A DNA stretch of 64,000 nucleotides, from assembly GCF_020131355.1 (NCBI RefSeq), contig NZ_JAHLEL010000044.1:372001-436000 (forward strand), read 5' to 3'. A program made the position numbers and the translations under genes. Source of the stretch: Pseudonocardia sp. ICBG1293. GTDB lineage: Bacteria; Actinomycetota; Actinomycetes; Mycobacteriales; Pseudonocardiaceae. Under the pieces are notes generated by a model. That model saw only the letters and a program-made list of their open reading frames with translations. It had not been told where the DNA came from and ran no database searches. Numbering within the stretch: the stretch's first letter is position 1; every line of letters starts with the position of its first letter. Shown here piece after piece: positions 52,741 to 60,680 of this stretch.

Positions 52741-53538
52741 TCAAGCACTGACCGGCCGGGCCGGGGTGGAGTCCAGGTAGCTGCAGGTCAGCCGCCCCTC
52801 GTGGGTCGAGACGACCCCGCGCACCCCGAACACCTCGGCCAGCAGCCCCTCGTCGACGACGTCGGCGGGCGGCCCGTCGGCGTGCACCCGCCCCTCGCGC
52901 AGGGCGACGATCCGGTCCGCGCACCGGGCGGCCTGGGCGAGGTCGTGCAGCACCGCGACGACCGTCAGCCCCCGCAGGCCCTGCAGGTCCCGGACCAGGT
53001 CGAGCATCTCCAGCTGGTGGCGCACGTCGAGGTAGGTGGTCGGCTCGTCGAGCAGCAGCACCGGCGCGTCCTGGGCGAGCGCGAGCGCCAGGCGCACCCG
53101 CTGCCGCTCGCCGCCGGACAGCAGCTCGACCGGGGTGTCGGCCCGGTCCTGCGTGCCGGTGGCCCGCAGCGCCTCGACGACGTGGGCGTCGGCGCCGCCG
53201 CCGAGCATCCCCAGCGGCCCGCGGACCGCGTAGCGGCCCTGCGCGACGAGCGCCCGCACGGTCACCCCGCCCAGCGGCGGCAGCGCCTGCGGGAGCACCG
53301 CGACCCGCCTCGCGACCTCCCGGCGCGGGGTCCCGGCCAGCGGCCGGTCGGCCAGGTGCACGGTCCCGGCGTCGGGCCGGTGCAGTCCGGCGAGCACCCG
53401 CAGCAGCGTCGTCTTGCCGCAGCCGTTGCGCCCGACCAGCGACAGCCACTCCCCCTGCCGCACCGACAGGTCGACGCCGTCGAGCACGGTGCGCCCGTCG
53501 AACCGCACCGTCACCCCCTCGGCCCGCAGTACCGTCAC
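52741..53538 (-). CDS. siderophore/metal-chelate ABC transporter ATPase (FecE/FepC type)
   Basis: 265 residues from GTG 53536-53538, overlapping the permease stop (GTGA). Walker A GRNGCGKTTLLRVLAG, Q-loop VLPQALPP, signature LLSGGERQRVRLALALAQ, Walker B PVLLLDEPTTYLDVRHQLEML and switch His in VAVLHDLAQAARCADR. The TTYLD D-loop and GRYAVRGPLG region are typical of the iron-siderophore/B12 uptake ATPases. It powers import by the two FecCD-type permeases encoded just upstream. Last gene of the five-gene operon, closed by the hairpin at 52629-52662. Confidence 0.93.
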   Translation of the reverse strand: MTVLRAEGVTVRFDGRTVLDGVDLSVRQGEWLSLVGRNGCGKTTLLRVLAGLHRPDAGTVHLADRPLAGTPRREVARRVAVLPQALPPLGGVTVRALVAQGRYAVRGPLGMLGGGADAHVVEALRATGTQDRADTPVELLSGGERQRVRLALALAQDAPVLLLDEPTTYLDVRHQLEMLDLVRDLQGLRGLTVVAVLHDLAQAARCADRIVALREGRVHADGPPADVVDEGLLAEVFGVRGVVSTHEGRLTCSYLDSTPARPVSA

Positions 53539-54689
53539 AGGACACCTCCCACCGTCGTGCGGGACCGCCGGCGGACGATCCCGATCAGTACCACCGCGCC
53601 GGCGACCGCCGTCACCGCTCCGGCGGGCACCCCGATCGGCCGGTCACCGGCCGGGGCGAGCGCCGTCACCGCCTGCGCGACGACGTCCGCCGCGACGACC
53701 GTGCCCGCCCCGGACAGCGCGGCCGCGGGGACCAGCAGCCGCGGGTCGGCCGCACCCCACGGGCCGAGCACCGCGCGGGCCAGGTGCGGGGCGAGCAGCC
53801 CGACGAACGCGAGCGCCCCCACCGCGGCCACCGCGCCACCGGTGGCGAGCACCGCCAGCAGCACCGCCGCCGAGCGCCACCCGGAGACCGCCAGGCCGAC
53901 TCCGCGGGCGTGGTCGTCGTCGACCCCCAGCACCGCGAGCACCGGGCCGAGTAGCACCGCCACGACGACGGCGACGACCGCCACCGGCCACAGCGCCGCC
54001 CAGTGCTCCCAGCCGCGGCCGTTGAGCGAGCCGACCAGCCACCGCACCATCGACCCGGCCAGCTGCGGGCGGGCGGTGAGCAGCAGCAGCGTCGTCCCGC
54101 CCAGGACCGCCGACACCAGGACCCCGACCACCGCGAGCCGCAGCGGGTCCGCGGTGCCCGGTCCGGCGGCGCGCCCGGCGAGCAGCCACAGCACGCCGCC
54201 GCCGAGGGTCCCGCCGAGCAGGGCCACCGCGAGCACACCGAGCGGGGTGCCGACGGGGCCGCCGAGCACGGTGCCCAGCACCGCGCCCAGCACCGCGCCG
54301 GACCCGACGCCGGTCACCTCCGGGGAGGCGAGCGGATTGCGCAGCACCGCCTGCAGCACCGTCCCGGCGACGCCCAGACAGGCACCGGCGGCGAGCCCGA
54401 CCAGCACCCGCGGCACCCGCAGCCCGCGCACGAGGTCGACCGACAGCGGGTCCGCGGCCCCGGCCAGTGCCGCGAGGGCGGTGCCGGGACCGACCGCGGT
54501 CCCGACCATCAGCCCGGCCAGGGCGGCGGTCGCGACGACCGCGCCGAGCAGGGCGAACCGCGACGCCACCGTCGCGACCAGGCCGATGGCGACCCGGCCC
54601 GCCCGGTCCGGGGCCGCCCGGGCCCGGCCGGTCCCGGAGCGCACGCCGGGGGCCCGGGGCGCCGTCCCCCGCCCGGCCGGCCGGTTCAC
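53535..54689 (-). CDS. FecCD family ABC transporter permease (second)
   Basis: 384 residues from GTG 54687-54689, GTGA overlap with the first permease. After a 40-residue basic start, nine or ten membrane segments follow, with RGLRVPRVLVGLAAGACLGVAGTVLQAVLRNPLASPEVTGVGSGA, the signature of FecCD permeases, and the cytoplasmic coupling loop ALAFVGLLAPHLARAVLGPWGAADPRLLVPAAALSGAG. It pairs with the first permease to form the heterodimeric channel for a chelated metal or cobamide. Long Ala/Val/Leu composition is shared by both permeases. Confidence 0.9.
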   Translation of the reverse strand: MNRPAGRGTAPRAPGVRSGTGRARAAPDRAGRVAIGLVATVASRFALLGAVVATAALAGLMVGTAVGPGTALAALAGAADPLSVDLVRGLRVPRVLVGLAAGACLGVAGTVLQAVLRNPLASPEVTGVGSGAVLGAVLGTVLGGPVGTPLGVLAVALLGGTLGGGVLWLLAGRAAGPGTADPLRLAVVGVLVSAVLGGTTLLLLTARPQLAGSMVRWLVGSLNGRGWEHWAALWPVAVVAVVVAVLLGPVLAVLGVDDDHARGVGLAVSGWRSAAVLLAVLATGGAVAAVGALAFVGLLAPHLARAVLGPWGAADPRLLVPAAALSGAGTVVAADVVAQAVTALAPAGDRPIGVPAGAVTAVAGAVVLIGIVRRRSRTTVGGVL

Positions 54690-55699
54690 CGGGCCACCGC
54701 CGCATCGCGACGGGCCGTGCGGGCGGCCCGCGGGCGTCGCCAGGCCAGCAGCACCCCGCCCGCGACGATCGCGACCGCGGCGGTGAAGCCGCCCACCGGC
54801 AGCTCCACCGGGTGGAGCACCGTGCGGGCCAGCAGGTCCGCGACGACCACCACCGCCGCCCCCGCCCCGGCGCAGCCCGCCGCGCGCGGCAGCGGCCGTG
54901 CGGCCGGGACCAGCACCCCGACCAGCTGCGGGGCCAGGAAACCGACCCAGGCGACCGGCCCGGCCGGCCCGACGACGGCGGCGACGAGCAGGCAGGCCAC
55001 GCCCAGTACCGCGGCCCGGGCCGCGCCGGTGCGCAGCCCGAGTGCCGCGGCGGCGTCGTCGCCGAGGCGCAGCGGCCCGAGCAGGGGCAGCACCGCGACG
55101 GCCGCGGCGAACGCGACCACCAGCGCGGGCAGCACCGGGGTGAGGGTGGCCCAGGTGGTGCCGGTGAGCGAGCCGAGCAGGTAGCGCACGAGCACGCCCT
55201 GCTCGGTGGACCCGGTCATCGCGACCGCGGCGAGCAGCAGCGCCTGCAGTGCCGCGCCGACCCCGGCACCGATCAGCAGCACCGCGGCCGGGCCGACGGC
55301 ACCGCGGATCGCGAGCAGGGTGAGCCCGCACCCGACGACCGCGCCGGTGACCGCCGGCAGCAGCGGCGCGAACGGCACGGCGGCCCCGGTGACGATCGTG
55401 ATCGCCACCGCCGCGGCCGCCCCGGAGGACACCCCGAGCAGCTCGGGGACGGCGAGCGGGTTGCGCAGGCCGTCCTGCAGGAGCAGCCCGGCCAGCCCGA
55501 GTGCCGCGCCGGTGAGCACGCCGAGCAGCAGCCGTGGGACCCGGAGCTCGGTGACCACCACGTGCTCGACCCCGCCCGTCGCGCCCAGCACCGCCGGCAG
55601 CCGGTGCGGTGCGACGGCCGGTGTGCCGGTGCCGAGGACCAGCGCGGCGACCAGCGCCGCCCCGAGGACGACGGCGAGCGCCGCCAGGGCCCGCCTCAC
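54686..55699 (-). CDS. FecCD family ABC transporter permease (first)
   Basis: 337 residues from GTG 55697-55699, GTGA overlap with the binding-protein gene. Signature ELRVPRLLLGVLTGAALGLAGLLLQDGLRNPLAVPELLGVSSGAAAA-type block in two parts, GSLTGTTWATLTPVLP, and coupling loop GPVAWVGFLAPQLVGVLVPAARPL. About ten membrane helices. Together with the second permease and FecE-type ATPase it makes a type II importer of siderophore or vitamin B12 class. The substrate is set by the lipoprotein, which is not close to any I can name. Confidence 0.9.
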   Translation of the reverse strand: MRRALAALAVVLGAALVAALVLGTGTPAVAPHRLPAVLGATGGVEHVVVTELRVPRLLLGVLTGAALGLAGLLLQDGLRNPLAVPELLGVSSGAAAAVAITIVTGAAVPFAPLLPAVTGAVVGCGLTLLAIRGAVGPAAVLLIGAGVGAALQALLLAAVAMTGSTEQGVLVRYLLGSLTGTTWATLTPVLPALVVAFAAAVAVLPLLGPLRLGDDAAAALGLRTGAARAAVLGVACLLVAAVVGPAGPVAWVGFLAPQLVGVLVPAARPLPRAAGCAGAGAAVVVVADLLARTVLHPVELPVGGFTAAVAIVAGGVLLAWRRPRAARTARRDAAVAR

Positions 55700-56817
55700 C
55701 GGCCGGGGACCGCCGCGAGCGACTGGGTGACGATCGCGCCCAGGCTGCGGGTGCCACGGCCGCTGCCCCACAGCCGCGGGTCCATCTCGTGCACCTGGCG
55801 CGCCGCCACCGCGGGGACCTGCTGCCAGACGGGGTTGTCGGCGAGCTGGTCGGTGAGGGTGCGGTCGGCCGAGGAGAACAGCAGCGAGTAGGCGAACACC
55901 ACGTCCGGCGCCTGGGCGAGGATCTCCTCGACGCTGTAGGTGCTGGCGGTCTCGACGTCGGCGCCGCGCGGGACGAACGGGTAGTCGTAGAGCGTCGCGA
56001 GCAGGTTCCCGTTGACGGTGTCGGTGGTGTCGACGCCGATCGTGTCGGCGCTGCCGTACATCAGCAGGACCCGGCGGTCGGCCCGTCCGGTGGCGCGGGC
56101 CTGCTCGACGCCGTCGGCCAGGGTGGTGCGGAAGCGCTGCTCCCCCGCGGTGGTCTCGGCGGTGCGGCCGGTCAGCGATCCCAGGTTCCGCAGGTAGCCG
56201 ACCGACTCCTCCCAGGTGCCGGGCTGCACCAGCCAGAGCGGGGCGAAGCGTTCGACCGCCGCCCGCAGCGGCTCGTGCACCCCACCGAGGCCGATCACGA
56301 GGTCCGGGCGCAGGGCCGCGATGGACTCGACGTCCTCGCTCCCGAAGCTGCCGGCGACCGTCGGGACCTGCGCGGCGCGCTCGCCGAGCAGCACGGGGTT
56401 CTCCAGCAGCGCCGGGGTCGAGGTGCCGGCCGGGGTCAGCCCCAGCTCGACGACCATGTCGTCGCACAGACCGGTCAGACAGACGATGCGCGTCGGCGGG
56501 GCCGGCACGGTGACCGTGGTGCCGCGCGGGTCGGTGACCGACAGCGCCGGCTCCAGCGCAGCGACGTCCCGGCTCACGGCGGGCCGCTCGGCGGGCGTCT
56601 CCGGCGCGGGCGCCGCCGCCCCGCCGCACCCGGCGAGCAGCAGCACGACCGCCGCGACCGGCAGCACCGCGGCGACACGGGAGGCCCGGGCCGCGGCGGA
56701 CCGGCGGGGGGCGGCGGACCGGCGGGGAGTGGCGACGCGGGCGGGCGCGGCGGGTCGGGCCGCGGCGGACCGGTCGCCCGCACCGGCGGGCACGGGGGGC
56801 ACGGGGCGGGGGCTCAT
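55696..56817 (-). CDS. siderophore-type substrate-binding lipoprotein
   Basis: 373 residues from ATG 56815-56817, overlapping the isomerase stop as ATGA. A long Ala/Arg-rich cytosolic start (about 45 residues) precedes AAVLPVAAVVLLLAGCGG, with lipobox LAGC near 64. The FepB/BtuF-type fold follows: VTVPAPPTRIVCLTGLCDDMVVELGL, SVESIAALRPDLVIGLGGVHEPL, QPGTWEESVGYLRNLGSLTG and AYSLLFSSADRTLTDQLADNPVW. It captures a metal chelate or cobamide outside the membrane and hands it to the permeases. A Cys pair is absent in the mature part apart from the first Cys and one in CLTGLCDD. Confidence 0.9.
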   Translation of the reverse strand: MSPRPVPPVPAGAGDRSAAARPAAPARVATPRRSAAPRRSAAARASRVAAVLPVAAVVLLLAGCGGAAAPAPETPAERPAVSRDVAALEPALSVTDPRGTTVTVPAPPTRIVCLTGLCDDMVVELGLTPAGTSTPALLENPVLLGERAAQVPTVAGSFGSEDVESIAALRPDLVIGLGGVHEPLRAAVERFAPLWLVQPGTWEESVGYLRNLGSLTGRTAETTAGEQRFRTTLADGVEQARATGRADRRVLLMYGSADTIGVDTTDTVNGNLLATLYDYPFVPRGADVETASTYSVEEILAQAPDVVFAYSLLFSSADRTLTDQLADNPVWQQVPAVAARQVHEMDPRLWGSGRGTRSLGAIVTQSLAAVPGR

Positions 56818-57602
56818 CGCGCACCCGCCAGATCGCGCCCGGACCGCAGGTCGCGCAGCGCGGCCGCGTCGCGACGCAGGGAGGCGGCGGTGTCACCGGG
56901 GACGAACTCCAGCAGCACCTCCACGTCGGCGTCGTCGGCGGCGGACTGCGCGGCGAGCTCGGCCAGGACCGGCGCCCACAGGTCGGCGCGGTCGGCGAGC
57001 GGGAGCCGCTCGGTGAAGCCGTCGGCACCCCAGGAGAAGGCGTGCACGGTCCGCGGGCGCAGCACGCGGACCTCGGTCAGGCAGGCGTCGGTATCGGGCA
57101 GCTCGCGCGGCTGCCAGTGCGTCACCAGGGCCGGGTGGTCGACCTCGGTGCGCAGCGCCGACGCGGTGTCGAGCCCGTCGGTGAGGGACTCGACGTGGTG
57201 CTCCACGAGCAGCCCCAGCCCCTGCTCGGCGACGGCGTCGGCGCAGCGCCGCAGCGCATCCACCGTGGCGGCGCGCTCGGCGGGCGACACGTCGGCCGAG
57301 GCCGCGGTGCCGGCCCAGACCCGTACCCGCGGGGCACCGAGCTCGGCCGCCGTCGCGACGACGGCGGCGAACGCGGCCGGGTCGTCGGCGCCGGCCTTGT
57401 GGTAGCTGCCGTAGGTCCCGATCCGCAGGCCGGCGCCCGCGCAGGCACCGCGGGCCGCCGACGCCGCCGTCCGGTCACCGGGCCGCACGTGCCGGTCCCC
57501 GGCCCACTCGACGACCTCGGAGCCGGCGTCGACCGCCAGGCGCACGACGTCCGGTACGGATCTCTCACGGAAGGTAACCGACGCCAACCCCAGAAGCAGC
57601 AT
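56814..57602 (-). CDS. sugar phosphate isomerase/epimerase family TIM-barrel protein
   Basis: 262 residues from ATG 57600-57602, first gene of the transport operon. Xylose isomerase-like barrel: LLLGLASVTFRERSVPDVVRLAVDAG, VVEWAGDRHVRPGD, LRIGTYGSYHKAG, VRVWAGTAAS, LGLLVEHHVESLTDG (metal Glu-His), PALVTHWQP, VHAFSWGADGF and VLLEFVPGD. The conserved metal-binding Glu, His and Asp positions appear present. Members isomerise sugars or sugar acids; the AP endonuclease-2-like fold is also used by non-sugar enzymes. Its place at the head of a metal-chelate importer suggests it processes the imported chelate or a scaffold sugar, but this is a guess. Confidence 0.82.
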   Translation of the reverse strand: MLLLGLASVTFRERSVPDVVRLAVDAGSEVVEWAGDRHVRPGDRTAASAARGACAGAGLRIGTYGSYHKAGADDPAAFAAVVATAAELGAPRVRVWAGTAASADVSPAERAATVDALRRCADAVAEQGLGLLVEHHVESLTDGLDTASALRTEVDHPALVTHWQPRELPDTDACLTEVRVLRPRTVHAFSWGADGFTERLPLADRADLWAPVLAELAAQSAADDADVEVLLEFVPGDTAASLRRDAAALRDLRSGRDLAGAR

Positions 57603-57607
57603 GGTCG

Positions 57608-57631
57608 GTAACCGTAGTCATTGTCGTTTAC
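57608..57631 (-). promoter_or_regulatory. operator/-10 region of the transport operon with AAACGACA element
   Basis: Inverted repeat GTAAACG (minus strand) / CGGTTAC with ten bases between, covering TACGGT (57611-57616), the -10 box eight bases before the ATG at 57602. The octamer AAACGACA (minus, 57622-57629) sits five bases upstream of the -10 box, the same spacing as in the MFS promoter. Confidence 0.6.
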
Positions 57632-57670
57632 GGGAGCCAGCGACGTACGTCACCCGGTGTCCGGTTCCGG

Positions 57671-59971
57671 CTAGAGCAGGTCGAGCCCGGCCGCCACGAC
57701 GGTGTCCGCGTCGAGCCCGTGGTGGGCGTAGACCGACGCCAGGTCACCGGACTGCCCGAACCGGTGCACGCCCAGGTGCGAGGCCGGGACCCGGTTCACC
57801 CCGGCGAGGAACGCGAGCGTGTGCGGGTGCCCGTCGAGCAGGGTGACCAGGGGCGCGGCCCGCCGCGCCGGGAACGCCGACTCCAGGATCCACGGCTCGG
57901 CCTGCGGACGGGCGGGCCGCCCGGACCGCGCCTGCAGGGCGTCGAACAGCAGGCCGGGGCTGGTCACCACCACGACGTCGACCTCGTGGCCGAGCTCGGC
58001 CAGCCGGTCGGCGGCGGCGAGCGCCTCGGTCGTCGGCGCGCCGGCGACCGCGATGGTCAGCGCGGGCGTGCCCGCGGCACGGCGCAGCGGGTAGGCGCCG
58101 GCGACCACCTGGCGGCGACGCCGCTCGCGCGCCGCCGGGTCCGCCGGCACCGCGGCCAGGGTCTGGTCCACCGGTCGGGTCGACAGACGCAGGTACGCGC
58201 TGGTGCCGTCGGGGCGGCCGAGCCGGACCAGTGAGGCGAGCAGCGTCCACTCGGTGTCGATCGCGAACGCCGGCTCGTAGGTCACGCAGCCGGGCTGCTC
58301 CAGCCCCACCGACGGCGTCGTCACCGACTGGTGGGCTCCGCCCTCGGGCGCCAGCGACACCCCGGAGGGGGTGCCGACCAGGATCGACTGGCCGCCGGCG
58401 TAGATGCCGAACGACCACGGCTCCAGCGCGCGCTCGACGAACGGGTCGTAGAGCACCCCGATCGGCAGCACCGGACGGCCCCAGCGCGACCAGGTCGCAC
58501 CCAGCTCCCCCAGCGCGCCGACCAGGTTGCCCTCGGCGATGCCCAGCTCCAGGTGCTGACCGGTGGGCCGCTCGCGCCAGTGCAGGATCGTCTCCGGGTC
58601 GTCGTCGAACCAGTCCTTGCGCTCCGCGGTGGACCAGACGCCGACCTTGTTCACCCAGCCGCCCAGGTTCGTCGACGACGACACGTCCGGGCAGAGCGTG
58701 ACCACCCGCTCCGCGGCCGCCGGGGCCTCCCGGGTGAGGTCGAGCAGGGCCCGGCCGAGCGCGGCCTGGGTGGTGGCGCGCCCGGTCGGCGTGCGCCCGA
58801 TGTCGGTCGGCAGCGGCGGGACCGGCTGCTCGTCGACCGGGTCGCGGTGCAGGCGCTGCGCCGCCCGCGCGACCACCTCGCCCACCGGCGAGGCCGGGTC
58901 GAACCGCTGCCAGGGGTCGTCGGGGTCGGCGCCGACGGCGTCGGCCAGCTCGCGCACCTGGTCGGCCGCCAGGATCGAGCCGTGGTTCTGCGGGTGGCCC
59001 GCGGTCGCGAGGCCGTGGCCCTTGACCGTGTAGGCCAGGATCACCGTGGGCCGGGTGTCGTCGATGGCCTCGAACGCGTCCCGCAGCGCCGCCGTGTCGT
59101 GCCCGCCCAGGTTGCGCACCGCGGCCAGCAGGGTGTCGTCGTCCAGACCGGCGACCAGCTCGGTCAGTGCCGCGTCGCCGTCGGGCAGGCGGGTGCGGAC
59201 CTCGTCGGCGTCGCAGCGCAGCAGCCGCTGGTACTCGGCGTTCTGCATGGTGTCGATCCGGGCGCGCAGCGCGTCACCACCCGGGCGGTCGAACAGCTCG
59301 TGCAGCAGCCTGCCGTACTTGACGGTGAGCACCTGCCAGCCCGCCGCGGAGAACATGCCCTCGATCCGCGGGGCGCCGATCGCCGGGACGACCCGGTCCA
59401 GGGACTGCCGGTTCAGGTCGACGACCCACACGACCTCGCCCAGCTCACCGACCATCGGGTCGAGGATGGCCTCCCAGACCGCGCCCTCGTCGAGCTCGGC
59501 GTCGCCGACCAGCGAGTACTGCCTGCCCTGCCCCGCGCCGCCGAAGTGGCTGTCGACGTAGCGGCGGGCCAGCGCACCCCAGATGGGGGCGGTCGCACCG
59601 ATCCCGACCGAGCCGGTCGAGTAGTCGACCGGGTCGGGGTCCTTGGACCGCGACGGGTAGGACTGCAGCCCGCCGAAGGCGCGCAGGGTGCCCAGGTAGC
59701 GCTCGTCGAGCTCGCCGAGCAGGTAGTTGATCGCGTGCAGCACCGGGGAGGCGTGCGGCTTGACCGAGACCCGGTCGCCCGCCCGCAGGTGCTCGAACCA
59801 GAGCGAGGTCATGATCGTCGTCATCGACGCGGACGACGCCTGGTGCCCGCCCACCTTCAGCCCGCTCGGGTCACCGCGCCGGTTGGCCGCGTCGACGATC
59901 GCGACGGACAGCCACAGCACCCGCTTCTCGATCTCGACGAGCGTGTCCGTCGTCACCGTCTGCGTGCCCAT
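57671..59971 (-). CDS. transketolase-like, pyruvate dehydrogenase E1 (AceE-like) family protein
   Basis: 766 residues from ATG 59969-59971. The thiamine diphosphate domain has GGHQASSASMTTIMTSLWFEHLRAGDRVSVKPHASPVL (catalytic His), VGDAELDEGAVWEAILDPMVGELGEVVWVVDLNRQSLD (GDG-like motif) and AYTVKGHGLATAGHPQNHG; the pyrimidine domain begins near LPTDIGRTPTGRATTQAALG and a transketolase C-terminal domain ends it. It is shorter than AceE (about 890). Genes of this type beside an Lrp regulator include the 2-oxobutyrate dehydrogenase E1 of methionine-degrading Pseudomonas (MdeB with MdeR). A 2-oxo acid decarboxylating E1 is likely, substrate open. Confidence 0.87.
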   Translation of the reverse strand: MGTQTVTTDTLVEIEKRVLWLSVAIVDAANRRGDPSGLKVGGHQASSASMTTIMTSLWFEHLRAGDRVSVKPHASPVLHAINYLLGELDERYLGTLRAFGGLQSYPSRSKDPDPVDYSTGSVGIGATAPIWGALARRYVDSHFGGAGQGRQYSLVGDAELDEGAVWEAILDPMVGELGEVVWVVDLNRQSLDRVVPAIGAPRIEGMFSAAGWQVLTVKYGRLLHELFDRPGGDALRARIDTMQNAEYQRLLRCDADEVRTRLPDGDAALTELVAGLDDDTLLAAVRNLGGHDTAALRDAFEAIDDTRPTVILAYTVKGHGLATAGHPQNHGSILAADQVRELADAVGADPDDPWQRFDPASPVGEVVARAAQRLHRDPVDEQPVPPLPTDIGRTPTGRATTQAALGRALLDLTREAPAAAERVVTLCPDVSSSTNLGGWVNKVGVWSTAERKDWFDDDPETILHWRERPTGQHLELGIAEGNLVGALGELGATWSRWGRPVLPIGVLYDPFVERALEPWSFGIYAGGQSILVGTPSGVSLAPEGGAHQSVTTPSVGLEQPGCVTYEPAFAIDTEWTLLASLVRLGRPDGTSAYLRLSTRPVDQTLAAVPADPAARERRRRQVVAGAYPLRRAAGTPALTIAVAGAPTTEALAAADRLAELGHEVDVVVVTSPGLLFDALQARSGRPARPQAEPWILESAFPARRAAPLVTLLDGHPHTLAFLAGVNRVPASHLGVHRFGQSGDLASVYAHHGLDADTVVAAGLDLL

Positions 59972-60046
59972 CGTCCACCACTCCAGCTCCGTTGCCCATG
60001 CAGCCTGCCCGGCCAGCCCACCACCGCACCGACGACTGCACAACCG

Positions 60047-60061
60047 CAGCCCGACGGGCTG
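60047..60061. promoter_or_regulatory. 15-bp palindrome, candidate Lrp/AsnC operator
   Basis: CAGCCCGACGGGCTG is a perfect dyad with one central base in the 170-base gap between the divergent E1-like and Lrp genes. Length and layout match Lrp-family sites. Confidence 0.5.
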
Positions 60062-60141
60062 AGCAGAATGCACGCCCCGTGCCGGGTCGACCCGGCACCG
60101 GAGCGGCATACTGCGCACCCACGGCACGACGGGGGGACGAC

Positions 60142-60639
60142 ATGACGGGCACGACCGGCGACGGACGGGCCGCACTCGACGGCCACGACGCCCGACTGCT
60201 GCTGGCGCTGGCGCAGGACCCGCGCGCGACCGTGCTCGCCCTGGCCGAGCGGGTCGGCCTGTCCCGCAACACCGTGCAGGCCCGGCTGGCGAGGCTGGAC
60301 CGGGTGGCGGCGCTGGACACCTTCGAGCGCCGCGTCGACCCGGCCGCCCTGGGCTACCCGCTCACCGCGTTCGTGACGGTGCGGGTGGTGCAGCGCGAGC
60401 TCGCCGCGGTCGCCGACGCCCTGGACCGGGTGCCGGAGGTGCTGGAGGTGCACGGCGTCTCCGGGCCCGAGGACCTGCTGGTACACTTGGTGGCCCGCGA
60501 CGCCGACGACCTCTACCGGATCGCCGGGCACCTGCTCGCGATCGACGGGGTGGAGCGCACGTCGACCTCGCTGGTCATGCGCTCGCTGGTCGGGTTCCGG
60601 ACCGCGCCGCTGCTGCGCAGGCTGGCCGACGGCGGCTGA
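60142..60639 (+). CDS. Lrp/AsnC family transcriptional regulator
   Basis: 165 residues from ATG 60142 with GGGGGGA upstream; the frame is open earlier but lacks features. N-terminal HTH DARLLLALAQDPRATVLALAERVGLSRNTVQARLARLDRVAAL, then the RAM (ligand) domain AFVTVRVVQRELAAVADALDRVPEVLEVHGVSGPEDLLVHLVARDADDLYRI with strand-helix repeats. It likely senses an amino acid and controls the divergent E1-like gene, which would fit degradation of a 2-oxo acid derived from that amino acid. Confidence 0.92.
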   Translation: MTGTTGDGRAALDGHDARLLLALAQDPRATVLALAERVGLSRNTVQARLARLDRVAALDTFERRVDPAALGYPLTAFVTVRVVQRELAAVADALDRVPEVLEVHGVSGPEDLLVHLVARDADDLYRIAGHLLAIDGVERTSTSLVMRSLVGFRTAPLLRRLADGG

Positions 60640-60667
60640 GCCGCACCCGCCGTTCACCCGGCACCGC

Positions 60668-60673
60668 TAGCGT
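60668..60673 (+). promoter_or_regulatory. -10 box TAGCGT, leaderless start of the endonuclease gene
   Basis: TAGCGT, seven bases, ATG 60681; no ribosome site. Identical to the box of the fumarase gene. Confidence 0.55.
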
Positions 60674-60680
60674 CCCACCG

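Noticed and set aside
51204..57631. Zur, Fur or DtxR/IdeR box identity for the shared AAACGACA element
   Set aside because: The element does not match the DtxR 19-bp palindrome, and only loosely resembles actinobacterial Zur half-sites, so I report it without naming the regulator.
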